Of a stretch of DNA of 64,000 nucleotides, positions 9,233-18,808 are shown piece after piece (the first letter of the stretch is position 1; each line of letters starts with the position of its first letter). The position numbers and the translations under genes were made by a program. The notes below the pieces were generated by a model. The model did not search any database. It was not told where the DNA came from and saw only the letters and a program-made list of their open reading frames with translations. This stretch comes from G965215055 sp965215055 (GTDB lineage: Bacteria > Pseudomonadota > Gammaproteobacteria > UBA4575): contig OZ244046.1 of the NCBI GenBank assembly GCA_965215055.1, forward strand, positions 372,001 to 436,000. Direction: 5' to 3'.

Positions 9233-9963
9233 CTCATATAGTCATAGTCGTTGCTGCAATTATTGGAGTGTGGCTATTTATTTATTGGATACGCAAGCAG
9301 CCCAAGCAAAAAAAGATTCTATACATTTCAATCCTTGCAGCGATTATCTTGATCGGGCTGGCGGCAACGGGAAGACTGCATCCGATATTTGCGGTGTTTG
9401 CCGCTATTATCCCCTTGTTTCAAAAGGCGCTATCTTTGTTGGTTTACACACCTCTGCTGGGAAGGCTTTTTACTCACTTCAGGAATACGCATCCTGGCCC
9501 TGATGCAAACCGAAATTCAAACGTGGAAACGGAGTACCTGAGCATGCGGCTGGATCATGCTACCGGCGTAATAAACGGTACTGTAAGAAAAGGCGATCAC
9601 GCAGGTAAAAATCTGAATGATTTATCGGTTACGGAACTCGCGGCAATGTACGAAAAACTCCTGCGCGCCGATGCAGACTCCGCACAATTACTGGAGGCCT
9701 ACCTGGATCGTACTTACAAAGATACCTGGAGGGAACAGGTAGACGAACAGGCCTATACCGGTCAGCGCGCTGCAAGACACTCTCCCATGACTGCTGATGA
9801 GGCCTGCAACATTCTCGGCGTGAATAGCCGCGCGACGCGCGAGGAGATTATTGAAGCGCATCGCAGACTGATGCAAAAGCTGCATCCTGACCGGGGTGGC
9901 AACGACTACCTGGCTTCCAAGATAAACCAAGCCAAAGATTGTCTGCTTGAAAAAGCAGCCTGA
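9229..9963 (+). CDS. Membrane-anchored J-domain protein
   Basis: The protein has 244 residues. The N-terminus has three hydrophobic segments (about 1-17, 26-42, 45-72). A C-terminal J domain spans about residues 185-244 with the HPD signature (KLHPDRGGNDY). The arrangement, with a hydrophobic N-terminus and a truncated J domain at the very end, is that of TIM14/DnaJ-like proteins, which recruit and activate Hsp70 at a membrane. Its start overlaps the stop of the VWA gene by 4 nt (ATGA), indicating translational coupling. Confidence 0.85.
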   Translation: MTHIVIVVAAIIGVWLFIYWIRKQPKQKKILYISILAAIILIGLAATGRLHPIFAVFAAIIPLFQKALSLLVYTPLLGRLFTHFRNTHPGPDANRNSNVETEYLSMRLDHATGVINGTVRKGDHAGKNLNDLSVTELAAMYEKLLRADADSAQLLEAYLDRTYKDTWREQVDEQAYTGQRAARHSPMTADEACNILGVNSRATREEIIEAHRRLMQKLHPDRGGNDYLASKINQAKDCLLEKAA

Positions 9964-9990
9964 TCATACATTTACCGTACGGTCTTCAAC

Positions 9991-12231
9991 ATGTTCTGGA
10001 AAAAACGCCGACAATCAAACGGCAAGGATAAAACCAGGGTTCCCGGCTACCGTAAAGCAAAAGAAGACGGCAAGTCCTCGGGAAAAAGGGACAGTGCAAC
10101 TACCAGTGCATCCTACGGAGGGATGGGCGTGCGTGAACTCCAGTTGCGCATGGAGTTGCTCGTTGACCAGGTCATTTCTTCACAGCGCAGTGTGTTCGAG
10201 CCAGCCAAGCAACTGGCCGAGTTTGCCAAGATTGAGCAAGACCGTTTCTTGAGGTCCGTTGACAAGATTTGCAGCACGAGCGTCGAGCTCGCCTACAACT
10301 TTTGCCACTTTGCACCGGAAAGCTTGCACCTGGTTGATGAAGAACAGTGGGATGATTGGGTCGTCAGGCTGCTGGAAATCTATGACGATGCAGGAGTAAA
10401 CGGCGCCATCGCCGCCATGAAAAATGTTGACGAGTATATCCAGTCCATCACCCTTGCCCCGGCAAGTGTTACCCTGGAGGACGTTGCTCGAATACTGGAG
10501 AGTTTCGTAATCGGTTTGCATGGAAGAAAGCTGGGGATTGAAGCCAGTGATTCTTTCTATACCGATACCGAGACGATACACCTTCCAGAGATATCCTCCG
10601 GGTTCGGCAGGTACGAAGACAATTTCGCCCTGTACAAGGCCATGGCCGTACATCAATGGGCGCAAACCCAGTTTGGGACGTGGCGAATGAACGTCGGTGC
10701 ATTGGTCAAAACCTATAAAGACCCAGACCGGGCACTGTCCCTGTTTCATAAACTGGAAACGATACGCCTGGATGCGTGTATAGAGCGTGAATTGCCAGGT
10801 ATCGCCCGCGTTATGAAAGCCCTGGATACTGCCGACGGAAGGCAAAAACTTTCAAAAAAATGGGACCGTGCAATTGAAAAACTGAAGGAAAGGGATATGA
10901 CTGTCCGGGATACGGTGTTTTTTCTGGAGACCGTGTACAGGGAACCGGAAGCACCAGGGGACAAAATTTACCAGGGATGCCTACGCCCGCAGGAAGCAAG
11001 GAAAGTCATGCAGGAACGAAAAGAACGGGAACAAAAGGCCTTGCAAGACAGGCTGACGGAATTGCAGCGTGAACTGGAGAACAACCAAACCCGACGTGGA
11101 ATTGACGCACAAGACAACGAAAAAGGCTTTTCTGTTGAAGAAGTTGAAGATGACGCCATGCCCGACGGCCATAAAGTCGAACTCAGGTTTGACGGCAACC
11201 CGGTTGACCCACCCGAGGACGTGGAACAGTTATTGGCATCCATATTGCAGGATTTTGGAGAGATTCCCGACCAGTACCTGGAAGCTGCGGGACAGGGCAT
11301 CTACCAGGATGACACTGAAACCGACCAGCAGGAAACCCCTGCCCCCATGGAAAAAAATGCAGGTATTTATCTTTATGACGAATGGGATCATTCACGCCAG
11401 AAGTACCGCAAGGAATGGTGTCGACTCAGGGAGTTGACAGTACCGCTGGTGTATGACGATTTTGTCAGCAGGACGCTGAAAAAACACTATTTTTTATTAA
11501 GTCACTTGCGGAGGACGTTCGAAGCATTATACGGAGATGACAAGCGCACCAGGCGACAGCCCTATGGTGACGATATTGATATTGATGCAATTGTCGAGGC
11601 ATTCTCCGAGACCCGGGTAGGCATGGAAGCCTCACAGAATCTTTTCACCAAGTCACAAAAAATAGACCGGAATATCGCGGTCATGTTCATGATCGACATG
11701 AGCGGCTCGACGGCAGGCTGGGTCAACGACATGGAACGTGAAGCCCTGGTGCTTCTCTGCGAATCCCTGGAAATACTCGGCGACCGATACGCCATTTACG
11801 GATTTTCCGGGCTTACCCACGAGTGCTGCAACCTTTACAAGGTGAAGGGATTTGACGAACTATACAGTGATGAAGTCAGGGCACGTATCAGTGGCATACA
11901 ACCGCAAGATTACACGCGCATGGGAGTGGCAATTCGCCACTTGACCAAGCTGCTGCACCAGGTAGACGCGCGTACCAAACTTTTAATAACCCTATCGGAC
12001 GGCAGACCGGATGATCAAGACGGCTACCGAGGGCCGTATGGAATCGAGGATACCCGGCGATCACTCATTGAAGCAAAGTTCCTGGGCATTCATCCCTTTT
12101 GCATAACGATAGACCGGGAAGCGATGGACTATTTGCAACACATGTACGGTGCCGTTAATTTTGCAGTCGTTGATCAAGTAGATAAACTTCCTTATAAAGT
12201 CTCCGACATATACAGGCGCATTACGGTATAA
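9991..12231 (+). CDS. NorD/CbbO-type VWA protein
   Basis: The protein has 746 residues. A long helical, charged N-terminal region (with a K/E/Q-rich coiled-coil-like stretch at about 330-375) is followed by an acidic linker. A C-terminal VWA domain starts at about residue 560 with a perfect MIDAS motif FMIDMSGSTAGW, then YGFSG, DYTRMGVAIRH and TLSDGRPDD. The family works with a MoxR-type AAA+ ATPase (NorQ, CbbQ) to activate metalloenzymes such as NO reductase or Rubisco. No such ATPase, and neither target, is in this window. It sits 27 bp after the J-domain gene and 34 bp before an aminotransferase gene. Confidence 0.82.
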   Translation: MFWKKRRQSNGKDKTRVPGYRKAKEDGKSSGKRDSATTSASYGGMGVRELQLRMELLVDQVISSQRSVFEPAKQLAEFAKIEQDRFLRSVDKICSTSVELAYNFCHFAPESLHLVDEEQWDDWVVRLLEIYDDAGVNGAIAAMKNVDEYIQSITLAPASVTLEDVARILESFVIGLHGRKLGIEASDSFYTDTETIHLPEISSGFGRYEDNFALYKAMAVHQWAQTQFGTWRMNVGALVKTYKDPDRALSLFHKLETIRLDACIERELPGIARVMKALDTADGRQKLSKKWDRAIEKLKERDMTVRDTVFFLETVYREPEAPGDKIYQGCLRPQEARKVMQERKEREQKALQDRLTELQRELENNQTRRGIDAQDNEKGFSVEEVEDDAMPDGHKVELRFDGNPVDPPEDVEQLLASILQDFGEIPDQYLEAAGQGIYQDDTETDQQETPAPMEKNAGIYLYDEWDHSRQKYRKEWCRLRELTVPLVYDDFVSRTLKKHYFLLSHLRRTFEALYGDDKRTRRQPYGDDIDIDAIVEAFSETRVGMEASQNLFTKSQKIDRNIAVMFMIDMSGSTAGWVNDMEREALVLLCESLEILGDRYAIYGFSGLTHECCNLYKVKGFDELYSDEVRARISGIQPQDYTRMGVAIRHLTKLLHQVDARTKLLITLSDGRPDDQDGYRGPYGIEDTRRSLIEAKFLGIHPFCITIDREAMDYLQHMYGAVNFAVVDQVDKLPYKVSDIYRRITV

Positions 12232-12265
12232 GCCTCACTTTTAATTCCTCCGGAACTATTCATAA

Positions 12266-13429
12266 ATGGAAAGCAGCCAACGGCTGGGTGCCGTACAAAG
12301 CCCTATTATTCCCCTAATAGACAAGCTAACGCGCAAACACGCGGGCACAATCTCCTTTGGACAAGGCGTTGCTTCCTACGGCCCGCCACCGCAGGCGTTT
12401 CGCAGGGTGCAGCAATGCCTGGCGGACCCATCCATAAACCGCTACGGCCCGGTGGAAGGGATTCCTGAGTTGCAGCATGCGCTGGCGCACAAACTCGTAA
12501 CCGAAAACGGTATAAAAATCGATTCCGGCAATACCATTGTCGTTACGGCAGGCTCGAACATGGCATTCAATACGGCCGTACTTGCCATTACCGACCCGGG
12601 CGATGAGGTTATCGTAACCCTGCCCTACTACTTCAACCATGAAATGTCCCTGGTGATGGAGCAGTGCAGGCCGGTGCTGGTTCCCACTGATGACAATTTC
12701 CACCCGATAATGGATGAACTGGAAGCCGCGGTTACCGGGAAAACCAGGGCCATCGCAACGATCAGCCCCAACAATCCCAGTGGAGCCGTATATACGCAAG
12801 AAGAACTGGCGGCTATCAATGATCTTTGCAAGCGACGTGGCATATACCACATCAGCGACGAAGCCTACGAAAACTTTTGCTATGACGAACACAGGCATTT
12901 TTCGGTTGCGTCAAATCCTGACACGAGCAGTCATACCATCTCCCTGTTTTCATTCTCAAAAGGATACGGTTTTGCAGGCTGGCGTATAGGTTACATGGTA
13001 ATTCCCGAACACTTGCTGAACGCCGTCAAGAAAATACAGGACACGATCCTGATATCTCCCCCGGTAATCTCTCAACACGCAGCGATCGGGGCACTTGAAG
13101 CCGATGAGGCATTTATTCACGCAAACCATAGAACCATGTCTAAAAAACGTGAGGCTGTTCTGGACGCATTGTCCGGTTTTACCTGTCTGAAAAATACACC
13201 CGGTTCGGAAGGTGCGTTCTACGTGCTGCTCAACATTGATACCCGGATGGATGACATGGAACTGGCAAAGGCCCTGATTGAAAAGTTTCGAGTCGCGACC
13301 ATCCCGGGGTCGGCCTTTGGTATCGACCGGGGCTGTTACCTGAGATTATCTTACGGCGCCTTATCAGGTGCCGACACTGCCAATGGGTTGGAGCGACTCA
13401 AGAAAGGCCTGGATTCCCTGCTGGTGTGA
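12266..13429 (+). CDS. Class I/II PLP-dependent aminotransferase
   Basis: The protein has 387 residues. Fold-type I aminotransferase hallmarks are GPVEGIPELQHALA, TAGSNMAFN, NNPSGAVYTQEEL (about 170), SDEAYENFCYD (about 196) and the PLP lysine in SFSKGYGFAGWRIGY (about 230-242), plus a C-terminal arginine in YLRLSYG. This subgroup transaminates amino acids with 2-oxo acids; the substrate is not defined, an aspartate/aromatic type being possible. It is last in the VWA/J-domain/NorD run and ends 1 bp from the convergent gene. Confidence 0.88.
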   Translation: MESSQRLGAVQSPIIPLIDKLTRKHAGTISFGQGVASYGPPPQAFRRVQQCLADPSINRYGPVEGIPELQHALAHKLVTENGIKIDSGNTIVVTAGSNMAFNTAVLAITDPGDEVIVTLPYYFNHEMSLVMEQCRPVLVPTDDNFHPIMDELEAAVTGKTRAIATISPNNPSGAVYTQEELAAINDLCKRRGIYHISDEAYENFCYDEHRHFSVASNPDTSSHTISLFSFSKGYGFAGWRIGYMVIPEHLLNAVKKIQDTILISPPVISQHAAIGALEADEAFIHANHRTMSKKREAVLDALSGFTCLKNTPGSEGAFYVLLNIDTRMDDMELAKALIEKFRVATIPGSAFGIDRGCYLRLSYGALSGADTANGLERLKKGLDSLLV

Positions 13430-13430
13430 C

Positions 13431-13820
13431 TCAATTCGGGATCAGCGAGGAATGGTGTTCGACTATCTTGTAGTTCCCGCCTTCAACTTTATGAATGACG
13501 AGGGTAAACCGGGCTGGAAGTACAATCGGCTCTTCACGTCCATGGGAAAATTCGTACGTTCCGGAAAACAGGTGAACGTCTTTATACACCCTGTGCCTGA
13601 CGGTGCCGAAGTTGACTCTTAAGTTCTCTTTTTGCAACAACTCCTGAAAATACTCATGAATTAAATCGGAATTATCGCGGATAGCCTTTGAAAAGGTGCC
13701 CCACAACACTGCATCACTTGCATAGAGCGTAAGAATATTCTCCAAGTCACCTTTGTTCAGGTACCCTTCCCATTGCTGCAAAACCTGGCTTGCGCCCTTA
13801 CGTGGTGTTTTACTTGTCAT
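13431..13820 (-). CDS. SnoaL/DUF4440-like NTF2-fold protein
   Basis: This 129-residue protein has the cone-shaped NTF2-like fold pattern: an N-terminal helix (QVLQQWEGYLNKGDLENIL), then LYASDAVLWGTFSK, then alternating strands ending FTLVIHKVEGGNYKIVEHHSS. It matches the SgcJ/EcaC or CaMKII-association type of SnoaL-like domain. Such proteins are small dimers with varied functions, so no activity is assigned. It is divergent from prc. Confidence 0.75.
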   Translation of the reverse strand: MTSKTPRKGASQVLQQWEGYLNKGDLENILTLYASDAVLWGTFSKAIRDNSDLIHEYFQELLQKENLRVNFGTVRHRVYKDVHLFSGTYEFSHGREEPIVLPARFTLVIHKVEGGNYKIVEHHSSLIPN

Positions 13821-13881
13821 TATTCTTGCGTATCAAAATCTGTAATAATTGTTGCTACGAGTATTTTACCTGTCTCAAGTT

Positions 13882-15957
13882 ATGCTGATGAAATTGTTTC
13901 ACTACCCAAGGTTGATGGTCGTAGTTATCGCTGCGACGTTCATCCCTGTCAATTCTCATGGCAGTACAACTTCGTTATTGGAGCCTCAAAAAGAGCACTA
14001 CCGGGCAACAAGGCTCATAACGCATATCCTGGACAAGTATCATTATAAAGACTTCAGCATCGATGATGCCCTGTCTGAAAAAATCCTGGACGAGTACATC
14101 CAGACGCTGGACCCTGGCCGGAGTTATTTTTACCAAAAAGATATTAACAGCTTCCAGGCATTTGAATTCGAGCTTGACGATGCCTTGAATCATTCCGAGT
14201 TGAGCATGCCTTTCCAGATGTTTCATCTCTATCAAAAACGTGTCAACGAACGCATCGTCTACGCGCTCGACCTGCTCGATAAGGAGTTTGACTTCACGAT
14301 AAATGAAGAACTGGCTACGGACCGTTCGCGTGTTGACTGGGCGATTGACGAAGAAGAATTAAATGAAATCTGGAGAAAGCGTATCAAAAATGACGTGCTG
14401 ACGTTGAAGCTTGCAGATAAAGACCCTGGTGAAACCAGGGAAACACTGGAAAAACGTTACAGGAATATTGCCAAGCGTGTCCGGCAGATAGACGCTGAAG
14501 ACACGTACCAGCTTTTCATAAACGCATTTACCAACACGCTTGATCCGCATACCACCTACTTGTCTCCAAGAAGTTCCGACAACTTCGCAATCAAGATGAG
14601 CCTGTCCCTTGAAGGCATCGGTGCATTGCTCAGCATGGATGATGATTATACGGTTGTGAAAAAAATTATCCCGGGTGGACCGGCTGATTTAAGCAATTTA
14701 CTGCATGCATCTGATCGCATCGTAGGCATTGCGCAGCAAAACGAAGAAGAATTTGTAGACGTGGTGGGTTGGCGCCTGGATAACGTTGTCGAACTGATAC
14801 GCGGCGCCAAGGACACCGTTGTAAAGCTGCAAATTCTGCCTGGTGTGGAAGGCCGTACCGCGAAGATCAGGGAAATTCAAATCACCCGCGACAAAATAAG
14901 GCTGGAGGAACAAGCTGCCAAAGGCAAGGCAATTGAAGTTCATGACGGTAACCAGGCGTACAAGATTGGCGTAATTGACGTACCCACGTTTTACACTGAT
15001 CTCGTTGCTTATCAACGTGGTGGAAGTAACTACAGAAGTACGACTCGCGACGTAGACAACATCATCACGGAGTTGAAATCTGAAAATATTGATGCGTTGA
15101 TTCTGGACTTGCGTGGCAATGGCGGTGGCTCGCTAACGGAAGCCGTCCAGTTGACCGGGCTTTTCATTGACGAAGGCCCTGTTGTACAGGTGCAAAATTC
15201 AAACAGCCGCATTGAAGTTCACCGGGACCGGGATTCGGACGTTTCCTACCAGGGACCCCTGGTTGTCCTGATTGACCGCTTCAGTGCATCCGCGTCTGAA
15301 ATAGTCGCCGGTGCAATCCAGGACTATCAACGAGGAATAATCGTTGGCGAACCAACGTTTGGAAAAGGTACGGTACAGCAGCTTTTTGACCTGAACAGGT
15401 TCAGGTCAAGTCGCGGTGCAAAACTGGGGCAACTGAAGACCACTATTGCGCAATATTTCAGGGTCAACGGCGATAGTACCCAACACCGGGGAGTTACTCC
15501 GGATATTGACTTCAATACATATTTTGCCGACAAAGAATATGGAGAACGTGCACTAAAAAATGCCCTGCCCTGGGGTTCACTTTCCCCTGTAACCCACTAT
15601 TACGGTACCGTTGACGCTCAAGTCATTGACAACGTATCCAACCTGCACAAGTTGCGAGTTGAAGCAGATGAAGAATTCAACTCCTTGATCAAGATTTTAC
15701 ATTTTGATCACGAGTTGAGAAGTCAAAAAACCATTTCATTGCTTGAATCTGCAAGAAGAAAAGAATACGAACGAGTCGAATCAACCCGCTCTACGTACCA
15801 GGACCTGTTTCAAAGTGCAGAAGACGATCTCGGTGACATTGACAGTAACGAAGAACACGTCAATACCCTGCTCGATGAAGCTGCTCACATTGCAGCCGAT
15901 CTGTCCAGGCTTTTGCAGTCAAAAAGTTCCGGTTCGTTCGTCAGCCGTGATCATTGA
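13882..15957 (+). CDS. prc: Carboxy-terminal processing protease (tail-specific protease)
   Basis: From this start the protein has 691 residues; an in-frame start 11 codons earlier at 13849 is less likely because the chosen one opens directly into a signal peptide. Order: signal sequence, N-terminal helical Tsp domain, PDZ domain (about 225-320, with LSLEGIGALL), S41 peptidase domain, and a C-terminal helical region. The catalytic serine lies in SASASEIVAGAI and the lysine in FGKGTVQQLF. DLRGNGGGSL is the conserved S41 motif. It is a periplasmic protease degrading or trimming proteins from nonpolar C-termini. It is convergent with the TraB-family gene, with 3 bp between stops. Confidence 0.92.
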   Translation: MLMKLFHYPRLMVVVIAATFIPVNSHGSTTSLLEPQKEHYRATRLITHILDKYHYKDFSIDDALSEKILDEYIQTLDPGRSYFYQKDINSFQAFEFELDDALNHSELSMPFQMFHLYQKRVNERIVYALDLLDKEFDFTINEELATDRSRVDWAIDEEELNEIWRKRIKNDVLTLKLADKDPGETRETLEKRYRNIAKRVRQIDAEDTYQLFINAFTNTLDPHTTYLSPRSSDNFAIKMSLSLEGIGALLSMDDDYTVVKKIIPGGPADLSNLLHASDRIVGIAQQNEEEFVDVVGWRLDNVVELIRGAKDTVVKLQILPGVEGRTAKIREIQITRDKIRLEEQAAKGKAIEVHDGNQAYKIGVIDVPTFYTDLVAYQRGGSNYRSTTRDVDNIITELKSENIDALILDLRGNGGGSLTEAVQLTGLFIDEGPVVQVQNSNSRIEVHRDRDSDVSYQGPLVVLIDRFSASASEIVAGAIQDYQRGIIVGEPTFGKGTVQQLFDLNRFRSSRGAKLGQLKTTIAQYFRVNGDSTQHRGVTPDIDFNTYFADKEYGERALKNALPWGSLSPVTHYYGTVDAQVIDNVSNLHKLRVEADEEFNSLIKILHFDHELRSQKTISLLESARRKEYERVESTRSTYQDLFQSAEDDLGDIDSNEEHVNTLLDEAAHIAADLSRLLQSKSSGSFVSRDH

Positions 15958-15960
15958 GCG

Positions 15961-17205
15961 TTACGTCAATTGATCAAAGATTCTGAAGCCTGCCACGTAG
16001 GTACCAATGGCAGAACCCAGGGAGCTGAGTAAAAATATCAGGAGTATTCTCGCCACCCTGTTTTTGAACCACCCTGAAGCAGTTGTCGTATCTTTCCGCA
16101 ATTCTCCAAAATCCTTTACCGTTGGCTTACGAATAAATAATTCCACTGCTGCCGTCACCATTCCGGCTCCAATGGTCGGGTTCAGAGAGGTTATGGGCGC
16201 GGCTACAAACGCCGTCAATACAGTCAACACGTGTGCCCTCGCAATCGCAGCCCCCAGTGCAGACAAGCTGCCATTTATCACTACCCACTGGAGAACCAGG
16301 TTCCAGCCCAACTCGGGGCTTCTTTGAAACCCGAGATAAAAACCCGTACAAACCAGCGCAACGATTATCCACGGGATAACCTTGAGCCATGATTTCTTGC
16401 GTGGAAGCGCGTCCAGTGCAGTGATAGCTACGTGAGGGTCCAGGCTTTTATCCTGCAAATAATGCTTCACGCCTTTTACGTGGCCTGCGCCAATCACCAC
16501 GAGTATATTTTTGCCTTTATGATCTCCAGCGGCTTGAAGTACCTTTGCAGCCATGTAACGGTCCCGCTCATCAACCAGCGGCGCAAACAGGTCTTCGGCA
16601 CCTTGTGAAAATTGCATAAACGCAGTTTCCAGCATATCGCTACTCTTCAGTTGCTCTATCTCTTCTTCGGAAACTTTTTCACGCGACAAGACGCCGGCAA
16701 ATAAACCGGTGATCAAATAGATGCGCTTCCAGAACGGTACATTGCGATAGACACGCTTAAGCGTTATGCCTACTTCACGGTCTATCAGCGCGACTGGCAA
16801 CTGCAAGGCTTCGGCTTCAGCAATCGCGGTCTTCATTTCCATGCCGGGCTCTATACCCAGTTGGTCAGCCATTCTCTGCTGATAGGCACCCAGGGCCAGG
16901 CTCGCTGCCACCGTGCTTGCCTTGCCCTGGCGAATCACGTCGAACAGGTCCATCCTGGCCAACAGGTTCGGATTCATTATTGCGTTATAGCGGCTTTGAC
17001 AAAGCTCGATACAGACTGCGTCAAATTCTTCAGAACGAATCATCTGTGCAACCGCTTGCGCACTCTTGCGCGATACGTGCGCGGTGCCAAGAATGGTAAT
17101 CCTGCTTTCGTCAACGGAAAGCGAATGGATTGGTTCGGCCACTATTGTTTTAATGGAAATTGCTGAAAGTGGTAACGCAGTTTGGAAGGTGGTACAGAAA
17201 CCCAA
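15961..17205 (-). CDS. TraB/GumN family protein
   Basis: The protein has 414 residues. The N-terminal TraB domain has ITILGTAHVSRKSA and the block VCIELCQSRYNAIMNP; a second conserved histidine lies in VVIGAGHVKGVKHYL. The C-terminal third (about 275-405) has several transmembrane helices (IVALVCTGFYLGF, WNLVLQWVVINGSLSALG, ILLIFLLSSLGSAIGTYVAGF in part). TraB-family proteins are Tiki-like putative metalloproteases; the activity of bacterial members is unproven. The true start may be some 20 codons further in. Confidence 0.85.
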   Translation of the reverse strand: MGFCTTFQTALPLSAISIKTIVAEPIHSLSVDESRITILGTAHVSRKSAQAVAQMIRSEEFDAVCIELCQSRYNAIMNPNLLARMDLFDVIRQGKASTVAASLALGAYQQRMADQLGIEPGMEMKTAIAEAEALQLPVALIDREVGITLKRVYRNVPFWKRIYLITGLFAGVLSREKVSEEEIEQLKSSDMLETAFMQFSQGAEDLFAPLVDERDRYMAAKVLQAAGDHKGKNILVVIGAGHVKGVKHYLQDKSLDPHVAITALDALPRKKSWLKVIPWIIVALVCTGFYLGFQRSPELGWNLVLQWVVINGSLSALGAAIARAHVLTVLTAFVAAPITSLNPTIGAGMVTAAVELFIRKPTVKDFGELRKDTTTASGWFKNRVARILLIFLLSSLGSAIGTYVAGFRIFDQLT

Positions 17206-17225
17206 GGGTCAAGAATAACCCCTGC

Positions 17226-17582
17226 CTACTCGTATTCGCTATATTTTTTTGAACTGCCTTTTACCTTGTCTACCGGGTAGCGCTCTTCATTGAGTTCTAT
17301 TTTACGCTTCACAGCTTCTACCAGGTCAACGTCCAGTTGATCGGATAACCGTATTAAAAAAATAAAAATATCAGCTATTTCAAGCGCAACCTCTGCATGG
17401 CGTTGAGGTGAAAGTTCGGCACTCTGCTTTTCCGTCATCCATTGAAAGTGCTCGACCAGTTCGGCAACCTCAACGGACAGTGCCATGGACAGGTTCTTCG
17501 GACTGTGGAACTGCTCCCAGTGACGCACCTGCGCAAACTCTCTCAGCCTTAACTTGAGTTCATCCAACGTCGGCTCATTCAT
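17226..17582 (-). CDS. MazG-like nucleotide pyrophosphohydrolase
   Basis: The protein has 118 residues from the chosen ATG (MNEPTLDELK), which follows an AGGAAGG sequence. The all-alpha NTP pyrophosphatase core has the two acidic helices EVAELVEHFQW and EIADIFIFLIRLSDQL that bind Mg2+. It belongs to the RS21-C6/dCTP-pyrophosphatase-like group, which hydrolyses nucleoside triphosphates to monophosphates and probably cleans the nucleotide pool. It lies 31 bp downstream of moeB on the same strand. Confidence 0.88.
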   Translation of the reverse strand: MNEPTLDELKLRLREFAQVRHWEQFHSPKNLSMALSVEVAELVEHFQWMTEKQSAELSPQRHAEVALEIADIFIFLIRLSDQLDVDLVEAVKRKIELNEERYPVDKVKGSSKKYSEYE

Positions 17583-17613
17583 ATTGCCCGTCCTTCCTGT
17601 ATTAATTATCAGC

Positions 17614-18384
17614 TTAGGCCGCACATACCGCGCACTTGCGGTCCCTGTTTATTTTTACCGTGTGCCACTCCATGTTCAGGGCGTCTATGAGTAATAGTTG
17701 ATTGGCAAGCGTATTCCCTGAACTTGTCAATATCTTGATTACCTCGGTGGCCTGGATGCAGCCGACAAGCCCGGCTACGGAACCAAGAACGCCCGTGTGT
17801 GCACAGCTTTCCTGCAACTCTCCCTGGTCGGGATAAAGACATTGATAGCAGGCACTGGTACCTTCTTGCATGGTAAATACTGCTACCTGCCCTTCAAAAC
17901 GAATGGCCGCACCGACTACCAGGGGTATTCTCTCTTTTACACAAGCCCTGTTGATAGCGAAGCGAGCAGCGAAGTTGTCCGTTGCATCAACTACTACGTC
18001 GGCACCCCTGATTTCCTTTTGAAGCTGAAGGCCGGTCAACGTGGAGTTGATTGTACGCACGTCCGTTTCAGGATTTAATTCTGCCAGCGTTTGCCTGGCT
18101 GAATCGCCCTTGAGCTTGCCTATGTCGCCGCTGCGATGAATAACCTGGCGTTGCAGGTTTGACAGGTCAACCTTGTCAGGATCAACTATCGTCAATCGCC
18201 CCACGCCGCTCGCTGCAAGATACATCGCAACCGGAGAGCCCAGCCCCCCGGCGCCAAGCAGGAATACATGCGAAGCGCAAAGTTTCTGCTGGCCAGCAAC
18301 CTCAATCTGCGGCAACATGATTTGACGACTGTAACGCAGCAGTTCGTCATCGTTCAGATCGCTTTTTCTTGCCAGTTCACTCAC
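17614..18384 (-). CDS. moeB: MoeB/ThiF-type adenylyltransferase (E1-like)
   Basis: The protein has 256 residues. The nucleotide-binding motif GAGGLGSP is at about residues 46-53, followed by IVDPDKVDLSNLQRQVIH with the conserved Arg/Gln. Zinc ligands are CYQC (about 180) and CAVC at the C-terminus. Such enzymes adenylate the C-terminal Gly-Gly of MoaD or ThiS. MobA and MobB are encoded close by on the other strand, which favours molybdopterin synthase activation (MoeB). No rhodanese domain is present. Confidence 0.88.
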   Translation of the reverse strand: MSELARKSDLNDDELLRYSRQIMLPQIEVAGQQKLCASHVFLLGAGGLGSPVAMYLAASGVGRLTIVDPDKVDLSNLQRQVIHRSGDIGKLKGDSARQTLAELNPETDVRTINSTLTGLQLQKEIRGADVVVDATDNFAARFAINRACVKERIPLVVGAAIRFEGQVAVFTMQEGTSACYQCLYPDQGELQESCAHTGVLGSVAGLVGCIQATEVIKILTSSGNTLANQLLLIDALNMEWHTVKINRDRKCAVCAA

Positions 18385-18408
18385 TTGAAGTTACCAGGTT
18401 TCCTTGAT

Positions 18409-18726
18409 TCATTGCCCCTTGCGCATTTTTTCACCCTCGGCAAATGCCCTTTTCTGCTCAGGAGTAGCTTCCTTCTGGTACTTGGCCTTCCATTCAGTAT
18501 ATGGCATACCGTATACAATCTCTCTTACCTGGTCATACTCAAGCGTGATGCCCTTTTCCTCGGCCGCCGCAACGTACCATTTTGACAGGCAGTTGCGACA
18601 AAAATCTGCAAGGTTCATCAAGTCAATGTTTTGCACCTCGGTCTTTGCCTGCAAGTGGGCAACCAGCCTCCTGTATACAGCCGCTTCTATCTCCACCCGG
18701 GCCCGGTCGTTTATCTTCTCACTCAT
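18409..18726 (-). CDS. DUF1244 family protein
   Basis: This 105-residue protein is taken from the ATG of MSEKINDRAR, which follows GAGGATGATGAA; an in-frame start 20 codons upstream lacks a good ribosome site. The conserved block NLADFCRNCLSKWY followed by YGMPYTEWKAKYQ is characteristic of DUF1244, a small all-helical family of unknown function. It is divergent from mobA and lies upstream of moeB. Confidence 0.85.
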   Translation of the reverse strand: MSEKINDRARVEIEAAVYRRLVAHLQAKTEVQNIDLMNLADFCRNCLSKWYVAAAEEKGITLEYDQVREIVYGMPYTEWKAKYQKEATPEQKRAFAEGEKMRKGQ

Positions 18727-18808
18727 TTCATCATCCTCAAGCTGAACGTTTACAATATTATATTTATATTTTCTGATATGTTTCACTGGACTACTTACAC
18801 AGTATCAG

